Translations under genes and position numbers: made by a program | In this document: positions 8,037-15,071 of the stretch, piece after piece | Layout: each line of letters begins with the position of its first letter | How positions within the stretch are numbered: the first letter of the stretch is position 1 | The notes under the pieces: generated by a model | Seen by the model: only the letters and a program-made list of their open reading frames with translations | What the model was told of the DNA's origin: nothing | Databases searched by the model: none | NCBI GenBank assembly: GCA_026004035.1 | Contig: BPII01000022.1 | Location: forward strand, 1 to 39,323 | DNA length: 39,323 bases | Direction: 5' to 3' | Origin: Candidatus Sericytochromatia bacterium | GTDB taxonomy: Bacteria > Cyanobacteriota > Sericytochromatia > UBA7694 > JACMQJ01

Positions 8037-8243
8037 AATTTATTATTTATAATTTATTATTTTCTTTAAATCATTTATTAATACCTTGAAATTTTAACAT
8101 AATTTAACATACAAAATAAACTAAATTTAAATAAAATTAAAGTAAACAATAAAATAATAGAGATATTTTTATGAAAAAAAGCAAACAAAATAATAGATAA
8201 AACAATACTTTATACCATCTATAAATTTTATAAATAATTCTTT

Positions 8244-8370
8244 CATTATTCATAACTTAAACCCAGTCCCCTAAAAACTATTGTCATATCTACTTTATAA
8301 AATTGGTAATAAGTGTTGCATTTCGAGTGAAAAATTATACTTACATTATTCATAACTTGAGACCAGTTCC
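8244..8370. repeat. 27-bp direct repeats 100 bp apart around an element-end motif
   Basis: The copies at 8244-8270 and 8344-8370 both begin CATTATTCATAACTT, then diverge slightly (AAACCCAGTCCC versus GAGACCAGTTCC), with four mismatches in 27. The offset is exactly 100 bases. Between them, at 8313-8331, lies the minus-strand copy of the motif found three times at 4186-4261. The block resembles the complex end of an insertion sequence left without its transposase. Confidence 0.55.
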
Positions 8371-8458
8371 ATAATATATATGATTATTTAAAAAATAATA
8401 AAATATATTGTATTTTTTGAATTTAATATTATTCTCTAAATATTATGAATAATACTTT

Positions 8459-8488
8459 ATACTAAATTTATAATTTCATTCTTAAGGT
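8459..8488 (+). repeat. Dispersed 30-bp repeat, copy 2
   Basis: The block from ATACTAAATTTATAATTTC to CTTAAGGT matches copy 1 near 4385 and copy 3 at 38412 in the same orientation. It ends against the last codon of the CPBP protease gene (minus strand). With copy 1 it brackets the AAA+ cassette as a direct repeat about 4.07 kb apart. Confidence 0.55.
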
Positions 8489-8489
8489 T

Positions 8490-9185
8490 TTATAATTTAT
8501 TTCTAAGGTATTGTGTAAAATGTTTTTTTAAAATCTTTATAATAATAAAGGTAATTATTAATAAAATTAATCCTAGCAAAGTACTTTGTGGTTTTAAATA
8601 ATTTACGAATATATTATTCATATCTATGTATGATAAACAAAATATAATACCTGCATGTATTCCAACTGATAAGGAAAAGTTTATTTGATAAGCTTCTGAT
8701 AGTATTAGTCCAAGCATGAATAAAGATATTAATTCTAATAAATTTGAATTTGAAAAATGTAATTGAGTGTATAAATATGAAACTATTATTTTAGAATATT
8801 TTAGAGACTTCAAATTTTCAAATAAGAAAAATCTAAATATTAATTCTTCTATATAAGACACAAATATTGATAATAAAAAACATTGAAATATTAGTAAAAA
8901 ATTTATTTTTTTTATAAAAATAAAATTATTAAAAAAAATATAAATAGCTATAAATAGAATACCATTTATAAAACCAACAAAAAAATACTTAACATTAATT
9001 TTAGTTTTACATTTGAAATCTTCTTGTAATAAAAATATGTTTATTACTAAAAGAATATAAGTTATAGCAAAATGTATTATTTTAGGTAAATTATTAATTT
9101 CTTGTTTATAAATCAATTCTGATAAATTTATTTGAAAAATAATAGAAATCAAAAAAGTTAAAAATAATATTTCAGAAAAAGACAA
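8490..9185 (-). CDS. CPBP-family intramembrane metalloprotease
   Basis: The 231-aa protein has six to seven hydrophobic segments and the first CPBP (Abi/Rce1-like) motif, EELIFR, near residues 113-118. LYTQLHF and a later VGIHAGIIF supply His residues at the places expected for motifs 2 and 3. The family cleaves substrates within the membrane and is often linked to bacteriocin immunity or prenyl-protein processing. The frame starts at TTG 9185, 46 nt downstream of the SGNH hydrolase stop, so it is probably the third gene of the SopB-like operon. The ribosome-binding site is weak. Confidence 0.8.
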   Translation of the reverse strand: MSFSEILFLTFLISIIFQINLSELIYKQEINNLPKIIHFAITYILLVINIFLLQEDFKCKTKINVKYFFVGFINGILFIAIYIFFNNFIFIKKINFLLIFQCFLLSIFVSYIEELIFRFFLFENLKSLKYSKIIVSYLYTQLHFSNSNLLELISLFMLGLILSEAYQINFSLSVGIHAGIIFCLSYIDMNNIFVNYLKPQSTLLGLILLIITFIIIKILKKHFTQYLRNKL

Positions 9186-9231
9186 TAATATAAAAATAAA
9201 TACTTTTTTTATTTTATCAAACTCTCAAAGT

Positions 9232-10164
9232 TTATTTAGATTGAATTTCATTAAAAACATTTTTAGACCATTTTTTAGATATTTCTTCACCTTTCTTGCC
9301 GTGAAAATGAACACCATCACCACCTAATGAAGATGGGTAATCTGTATATGGTCTTGAATCTATGAAGTAACCATATTCTTGTACAACTTTTTTTATATGC
9401 TCATAAAGCTTATTTTGAACATGTTCAGGTTTTTTATCAGGTCTTCCATCAGGGGGACCAACCCATACAATTTTAGCACCACTTGTTTTAGCTATTTCGC
9501 ATACTTCTTTTACTTGTTTTTCTATTGTATTAGGATCAGCATGTATTAAGTTAGCTCCTAATGAAAAAACTATTACATTAGGTCTAAAACTACTTATTAA
9601 ATCATTTAAATTTGGTGTTTTCGTAGGAATTTGCCACTCTTTTAATTGTCCATTCTTAAGTTTTCTTTCTGTATCTTTATCTATTATTCTTAATTCAGAT
9701 GGTACTCTATCTTTACCTGTTTCATCAATTAATCTAAATCCAGATTTAGTAACATAACCATTTAACCAAGAAGATGGAGTTGAACCAGAACTACCTAAAG
9801 TCATAACCTTAGCACCTGTTTGTCTAAATAGTTTGTCCATTTCTTTACCATAATAACCTACAGTATGAGAATCACCTATATGTAAAACTCTTGAGTTTTC
9901 ATTTATTAATTTATTGTTATCACCATTATTTAAAAAATTAAAACTAGAAATATTTTTATTTAATCTAAAATTTTTAAATAAAGTATCAGGTGATTGTAAT
10001 GCAATATTATAGTTATTATTTATTTTATTATCTTTATCAAAAAGTTTTTCTAACCTACTTTTTATAAAAGAGAAAGAATTTAGTTTTGGAATTTCCATAT
10101 CTAAAACAAAAAATAATGATAAGTATATTATAGCATTAGATATGAAAAACTTACTAACTTTCAA
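9232..10164 (-). CDS. SGNH/GDSL-type hydrolase, membrane-anchored or secreted
   Basis: The 310-aa protein has an N-terminal hydrophobic segment (FFISNAIIYLSLFFVL) that suits an anchor or signal. SGNH blocks follow: IGDSHTVG with the nucleophile Ser near residue 99, a GSSGS turn near 125, SLGANL near 202-207 with the oxyanion Asn, and GDGVHFHG near 279-286 carrying the catalytic Asp and His. Enzymes of this family de-acetylate or de-acylate sugars, peptidoglycan or lipids; the exact substrate is not visible. It starts at TTG inside the end of the phosphatase gene (11-nt overlap), so expression is coupled. A later ATG would remove the export signal, which favours the TTG. Confidence 0.85.
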   Translation of the reverse strand: MKVSKFFISNAIIYLSLFFVLDMEIPKLNSFSFIKSRLEKLFDKDNKINNNYNIALQSPDTLFKNFRLNKNISSFNFLNNGDNNKLINENSRVLHIGDSHTVGYYGKEMDKLFRQTGAKVMTLGSSGSTPSSWLNGYVTKSGFRLIDETGKDRVPSELRIIDKDTERKLKNGQLKEWQIPTKTPNLNDLISSFRPNVIVFSLGANLIHADPNTIEKQVKEVCEIAKTSGAKIVWVGPPDGRPDKKPEHVQNKLYEHIKKVVQEYGYFIDSRPYTDYPSSLGGDGVHFHGKKGEEISKKWSKNVFNEIQSK

Positions 10165-11974
10165 AATGTTTAGATAGGCCTCTATGAACTTCTTTAGCTT
10201 CTTTACCGCCTAATCTTTCAGTTATAGCATCAACACCTTCTAATTTAAAGCCTCCAGCACTTACATTATATTTTTGCATTTCTAAATTACCACTATTCAA
10301 AGCAATTTCTCTAAATATTTTCTTTTCATCATCAGTAAGTTCTTTATTATAAGAAGGTACTTTTCCATTCTTATTTATCATAAATGCTAAGAATTTAGCT
10401 TCAACGTCAAGTTCTCCTGTTCTATCCTTACCACTTTTACAATTAAAAGCGACAGTATCATCAAGATAATTTGTTAATACAGCTAATCTTGAAACCATTT
10501 TATATGGATCATGTCCAGACTTTTTATAGGATTTATTATCCCATATTTCTTTTATTTGATTAGATAATTGTTCTATTATATCCATTTTTTGCTTTATTTG
10601 TTCAGCTTCTTCTCCTGTTGCATTTTTTAATTTATCATCCAGTTCTTTTAATTTTTTTCCTACAACTCCTCCAAATTCTTTATAAACAGGTGCAAGTTTA
10701 GTTAAATTAGATTTAGTATTTTCATATTCTTGATTACTTATAGTACCCATACCTGTTTCTTCAAGAATTTTTAACATTTCATTAGCTTCAAGAGCTTCTT
10801 TTAATTGTTTATTTGAAAGTCCAAATAACTTATTCATAGATTGTGAGTTAATAATATCTGAATTTCCCCAACCACCTATAATTCTAGAAAGCTTACCTAC
10901 ACCACCAGCATTAACTCCAAAATTAAATGCTAGTATATTTGTTTTTACTTTTACTTCATGTTCATTTCCACTTTTATCTTTTATTTTAATAGTATTTTCT
11001 TTTCCATCTAATTTATTCCATGCTTCTATTTGTTCTTTTAACATAGCCTTTTCATTATCTTTTTTTATAGCTCTACTAAATAAATTCTTTAATGGTCTAA
11101 ACTCATCAGGTGTAACTAAAGAAATAGAATTTAAATTCAATTCTATTTTACCTTCTTTTATAGCTTTATCTAATTTATCAGGATCAGATGCAATAGCTGC
11201 TTTTATTATTTCAGTTGCTCTGTTTAAATTAGCTTGTTCTCTTTGAACTTTATCTTTTATTCCAAATGCTGAATTAATACCATGTCTTAGTGCTTTAAAT
11301 AAAGTATTACCTTTACTATCTTTAAACTCTGTAGTTGCTAAATTAACAGCTTTTTCTTTTTCCCAACTTGTAGCACAAGAAATACCTTTACCATTATAAT
11401 TTTCAAAAGTTTTGCTATTTTTTTCTCCAATATGTGCTGCAGGTGTTATAGTGCTTTTAAAAGTTTCTAATTTACCATTACCTATAGGAATTTTTATCTC
11501 TTTTTGTATAGGTTTCCAATCCATATTGTTTAAGATTGAAACATGCTTTTTATGCAATTCATCTTTTAATTTTTCTGTTTCAATCCCAGCTTTTTTGAAA
11601 GCATCTTTGAGAACTAATTTTAATATTTCTTGTTCAGGTAAATTTTTACTGAATAATCTTATATTACCTTCTTGTAATTCATTTTTAGTTTTATTTATTG
11701 CACCTTTTTTAGCAAAGTAACCAGCTTTTTTATTGCCCATTAAATCTTTTATTTTATCTTTACCTGTAATAATAGTATCATCTTTTACTTGATTAAATTC
11801 TTCTCTCCTTTGTAGTAATAAATTTTTTGCTTCCATCAAAGGTTTAAGCTGCTCTTGATTTAAGTTATTATTATTTTTTATTTTTTCATCAATTAAATCA
11901 ATAGCTGATTGAACCCATAATTTTTTTGCATTAGCTATTTCCTTCATGCTTGTTGGATTATTAGATATTTGCAT
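10154..11974 (-). CDS. SopB/IpgD-family phosphoinositide phosphatase, catalytic part
   Basis: The 606-aa frame contains the SopB/IpgD signature FNCKSGKDRTGELD with the CX5R catalytic Cys at residue 512. Three other blocks match my recollection of Salmonella SopB: NILAFNFGVNAG, the EIWDNKSYKKSGHDPYKM segment, and ALNSGNLEMQKYN followed by a glycine-rich loop. SopB and IpgD are type III effectors that hydrolyse phosphoinositides and inositol phosphates inside host cells. No secretion apparatus or chaperone gene is in the window. The first Met is internal: the same frame runs upstream to about 12190 and joins a 119-aa frame at an A8 tract, giving about 792 residues with the active Cys near 698. 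The end overlaps the SGNH hydrolase start. Confidence 0.88.
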   Translation of the reverse strand: MQISNNPTSMKEIANAKKLWVQSAIDLIDEKIKNNNNLNQEQLKPLMEAKNLLLQRREEFNQVKDDTIITGKDKIKDLMGNKKAGYFAKKGAINKTKNELQEGNIRLFSKNLPEQEILKLVLKDAFKKAGIETEKLKDELHKKHVSILNNMDWKPIQKEIKIPIGNGKLETFKSTITPAAHIGEKNSKTFENYNGKGISCATSWEKEKAVNLATTEFKDSKGNTLFKALRHGINSAFGIKDKVQREQANLNRATEIIKAAIASDPDKLDKAIKEGKIELNLNSISLVTPDEFRPLKNLFSRAIKKDNEKAMLKEQIEAWNKLDGKENTIKIKDKSGNEHEVKVKTNILAFNFGVNAGGVGKLSRIIGGWGNSDIINSQSMNKLFGLSNKQLKEALEANEMLKILEETGMGTISNQEYENTKSNLTKLAPVYKEFGGVVGKKLKELDDKLKNATGEEAEQIKQKMDIIEQLSNQIKEIWDNKSYKKSGHDPYKMVSRLAVLTNYLDDTVAFNCKSGKDRTGELDVEAKFLAFMINKNGKVPSYNKELTDDEKKIFREIALNSGNLEMQKYNVSAGGFKLEGVDAITERLGGKEAKEVHRGLSKHFES

Positions 11975-12173
11975 TTCTATATATTCTTTTTTTGATTTTA
12001 GAACATTAATTTGTTCATTTAGTATAGATTTTATTTCTGGTAAAAAATTGTTATTTTCTGATAATTGAGTTTTTATTTCTTCTATTTTTAAATCAATAGC
12101 GCTAACATGTTTTCTTTGTGCTTCTCCTCCTGCTGGTGATTCATCAATTAAAGAAATGCTTTCATCATAACTA

Positions 12174-12533
12174 TCAACTAATTTTTCTAATTTTTTTTCC
12201 TTCTTCAGATTCAGGATTAATATTTTTTATAGTTTTGAATAAATTGACTATTTCTTTAAAGCTCATATTATCAATATTAGTTTTTACAATATTAATATTA
12301 GAATTAGTTCTTAAAAATTCTATATTTTTACTATTCTCTACACTTTTGATACTTGATAATTCTGTATTATTCTTTAATCCAATATTAATACTATCATTTG
12401 TTTCCACTTCTGTATTATTTTCTTCTAATGCTACTAAATTAGAGTTATTAACTTGTTCTACAAATTTTTCAGCTTTTATTGACAAATCAAATTTATTTGT
12501 ATCTAATGGTTTTGAAAATACAAGTGATGTCAT
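12174..12533 (-). CDS. N-terminal segment of the SopB-like phosphatase (frame broken at an A8 tract)
   Basis: ATG 12533 follows a strong AAGGAGA ribosome-binding site and opens a 119-aa Asn/Glu-rich frame. It runs in frame until GGAAAAAAAATTAG (A8 at 12198-12191, minus strand), then stops soon after. With seven A's the reading continues as KLEKLVDSYDESISLIDESP and on into the 606-aa catalytic frame without a stop. So this is the true 5' end of the phosphatase gene. The long low-complexity N-terminus would suit a secretion or targeting region, but no recognised signal is seen. The break may be a real on/off switch, rescued by slippage, or an assembly error. Confidence 0.7.
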   Translation of the reverse strand: MTSLVFSKPLDTNKFDLSIKAEKFVEQVNNSNLVALEENNTEVETNDSINIGLKNNTELSSIKSVENSKNIEFLRTNSNINIVKTNIDNMSFKEIVNLFKTIKNINPESEEGKKIRKIS

Positions 12534-12540
12534 ATTATAA

Positions 12541-12547
12541 TCTCCTT
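12541..12547 (-). promoter_or_regulatory. Ribosome-binding site of the SopB-like gene
   Basis: AAGGAGA on the minus strand lies 7 nt before ATG 12533. It is one of the best ribosome-binding sites in the window. It marks the true translation start of the phosphatase gene well upstream of the catalytic frame, whose own first ATG at 11974 has no such site. Confidence 0.75.
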
Positions 12548-12646
12548 ATTAAAAAATCTAATACATTATGTATATTAACAGAAAATTAAAATTGTGAATA
12601 TGTAAAAACTCACAAATTTTGGAAATTTATAATTTTTTTCTAAAAA

Positions 12647-15061
12647 TTATTTTGCTGTTCTAAAACCAATATAATTACTTCTATTTGCAGGTGAGCTAGC
12701 AAATCTATAATAAGTTTTCATAGAATTTAAAAGCTTATTGCTGTCATTATTGAAATATGGGTGATTATACCATGAACCACCTCTTAAAACTTTTGTTCCA
12801 CCAAAATTTGGTCCCTTAGGATTTTCAAGAGGTGAATTTGAATAATAATCTTTAGAATACCAATCATTTACCCATTCATAAGCATTTCCTGACATATCTT
12901 TTAATCCATAAGGACTATCTCCACTTGTATAATAAGCTACTTCTGATAAAAATTCAAAACCATCACCTTTTCCTAATTCACCAAAAAAACCATTTGCTTT
13001 TTTATTACTCTCAGATGGTGAATCGTTACCCCAAGGATATTCTCTTTCATTAGTACCCCTTGCTGCTAACTCCCATTCAGCTTCTGTTGGTAGTCTTTTT
13101 CCTTTAAATCTTGCGTAAGCTTCAGCTTCATACCAGCTTATACCAACAACAGGTTGATTATCTTTATTAAATCTTGTGTCATTCCAATATGAAGGTCTAG
13201 CATTTGAATTACATAAATTATTTTGTAAAGCAAAGTTTTTACCTTCATCAGACCAAAAGCCGTTAGTTTGACAATTAGTATATCCATCAGCATCTATAAA
13301 CTCTTTGAATTGTTTGTTTGTTACTTCTGTTCTATCTATATAAAAAGGACTTAAAATTACCTTATGAGCAGGGTTATAATCTTTATCAGTTTCATTTTTT
13401 CCCATTATAAATTCTGTTTTTGGTATATATATCATATCAACAGGATCAAAGTTTGGATCTAAAGTTGGATCAGAGTGTATATTATTAGGTAATTGATTAT
13501 TTATTATTAAAAAGTCTTTACTTGCAACAATACCTTTTGATGTTTTAACTATTATTTTATCAGTTATTGCATTACTTGGAACTTCAACTTTTATTTCATT
13601 GCTAGTAATATCTTTTATAAGACCAGTTGAACAATTAGCTTCTACATCCAAATTATTAAAACAATTACTTGTATTATTATTAAATATTACTTTTGTATTA
13701 TTTAATTCAAAATTAGAACCTTTTATTGTTATTATAGTTCCTTTACTAACATTATTAGGAAAAAAGCTATCTATTCTAGGTGCATCAGAAGGATTATCAC
13801 TATTTAAAACTTTAACTCTAAAAGTAACAAATTTTGTATTATCTTGATTTGATTTAGCTGTTATTGTAGCAAAACCAATATTATTACCTGTTATAGTTCC
13901 AGAGCTAACACTTGCTATATTACTATCGCTAGTTTCCCATGTAATATTTTCGTTAGTTGTTCTATCAATTAAAGTAACTAGTGCTTTAACACTATTACTT
14001 TGTGATTTTGATAAAACTAAAGGATAAGAATTTGAAAACAAAGGAATATTTTCATTATCTTGATAGTGTTTTAACTCTATTTTATCAACTGTTATTTCAT
14101 TTGGAAGGATAATATTAATATTTTGATTTAATTGATTAGGTTCCAATATATCTATAGTTCTTTCTAAATAAACACTTTTACCATTAACAGTAGATTTAAC
14201 TTTTAAGATCCAAGAACCTTGACTTATATTTTCTATAGTTGTTGTGTCTTCTGATATACTACTAACATTCTGTGATGTTAAATCATTAATTTCTAAACTA
14301 CCATTTTTTACTATATTATTATTTGAATCTCTTAATGTTACATTTATTTTACCTTTTATTTCATTATCAAAATAAGTATTATCTCTGCTATATACAGGTA
14401 TATCTCCATTATTATTAATAATGTATCTTACTAATTCATTAACATGAAAATATGAAGGATTAATTCCAGAGTAACTATTTGTTTGTTCATTATAACCTGT
14501 CATTTTATTAACAAAGTCTTGTAATTTTGATAAATCAACATTAAAAGCTAAATCTTTTCTATTATTATCAACTAATTTTTTAAGCACTTCAGCTATTGGA
14601 GTAGTTCCATAATTTATTTTTAAAGTAGTATTAGTTCCTTGTTCTAAAGATATTGCAGCCATAATTCTTGTTAATGGAAATTTATTTGTATCTTGAGATT
14701 GAACAATTACAATTTTTTTCTCACTTATACTTTTCCTTGGCTCTAAAGCTAATGATATTTCAGAAATACCTTGATTTCTCTTTATTTCTCTTTCTGTTTC
14801 AAGTAAATATTCAGTACTAGATTTTATCCAATAAACAGATATTTTAACAGAATCAACATTTGAATCATCAAATTTATATGATTTTAAATTAAATTTGTTT
14901 TTAAAAAAATTTTTAAAATTTACTTTTAAAATAGCTTTATTGTTTATATTATCAATTATATTACTTTTATTAGAATAATTTGAGTTTAAATTTGTATCAC
15001 TACAAGACAAAGAAAAAAGCATTAATGATACAAATAAACTTGTTATTAATCTATTATTCAT
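12647..15061 (-). CDS. Lipoprotein with BIG2, TIG and FGE-sulfatase (SUMF1-like) domains
   Basis: Starting at ATG 15061, after an AAGGAAAG ribosome-binding site, the 804-aa protein has the lipobox LFSLSC near residues 15-20. A longer start at 15094 would bury that signal, so I reject it. An unassigned N-terminal region follows, then a BIG2 domain (about 325-420, with WETSDSNIASVS), a TIG/IPT domain (about 422-515, with FPNNVSKGTIITIKGSNF) and a C-terminal formylglycine-generating-enzyme-like domain (about 537-804, with YIDRTEVTNKQF, RLPTEAEWELAARG and GNAYEWV). The catalytic Cys pair of true FGE is absent: RGGSWYN has Asn where Cys is expected. A surface binding or structural role is more likely than formylglycine formation. 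Its start lies just inside the preceding paralog's 3' end. Confidence 0.85.
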   Translation of the reverse strand: MNNRLITSLFVSLMLFSLSCSDTNLNSNYSNKSNIIDNINNKAILKVNFKNFFKNKFNLKSYKFDDSNVDSVKISVYWIKSSTEYLLETEREIKRNQGISEISLALEPRKSISEKKIVIVQSQDTNKFPLTRIMAAISLEQGTNTTLKINYGTTPIAEVLKKLVDNNRKDLAFNVDLSKLQDFVNKMTGYNEQTNSYSGINPSYFHVNELVRYIINNNGDIPVYSRDNTYFDNEIKGKINVTLRDSNNNIVKNGSLEINDLTSQNVSSISEDTTTIENISQGSWILKVKSTVNGKSVYLERTIDILEPNQLNQNINIILPNEITVDKIELKHYQDNENIPLFSNSYPLVLSKSQSNSVKALVTLIDRTTNENITWETSDSNIASVSSGTITGNNIGFATITAKSNQDNTKFVTFRVKVLNSDNPSDAPRIDSFFPNNVSKGTIITIKGSNFELNNTKVIFNNNTSNCFNNLDVEANCSTGLIKDITSNEIKVEVPSNAITDKIIVKTSKGIVASKDFLIINNQLPNNIHSDPTLDPNFDPVDMIYIPKTEFIMGKNETDKDYNPAHKVILSPFYIDRTEVTNKQFKEFIDADGYTNCQTNGFWSDEGKNFALQNNLCNSNARPSYWNDTRFNKDNQPVVGISWYEAEAYARFKGKRLPTEAEWELAARGTNEREYPWGNDSPSESNKKANGFFGELGKGDGFEFLSEVAYYTSGDSPYGLKDMSGNAYEWVNDWYSKDYYSNSPLENPKGPNFGGTKVLRGGSWYNHPYFNNDSNKLLNSMKTYYRFASSPANRSNYIGFRTAK

Positions 15062-15071
15062 AGTTCTTTCC

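Larger units (their letters stand above)
8037..8489. other. Gene-free stretch with several repeats
   Basis: No coding region is supported. It holds a pair of 27-bp direct repeats exactly 100 bp apart (8244 and 8344), an inverted copy of the ATGCAAC motif between them (8313-8331), and a copy of the dispersed 30-bp repeat at its right edge. The part nearest 8036 must carry the promoter of the coiled-coil/AAA+ operon, but no clear -35/-10 pair stands out in the A/T background. Confidence 0.55.

Noticed and set aside
12118..12540. Plus-strand 140-aa hydrophobic frame opposite the SopB-like N-terminus
   Set aside because: Leu/Ile/Ser-rich shadow of an Asn/Lys-rich coding strand; the minus strand has the strong ribosome-binding site and continues into the phosphatase.
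12647..15061. Diversity-generating retroelement target, suggested by the lectin-like C-terminal domain
   Set aside because: No reverse transcriptase gene or template repeat is visible in the window, and the 3' ends of the two paralogs are not near-identical with adenine-specific differences.
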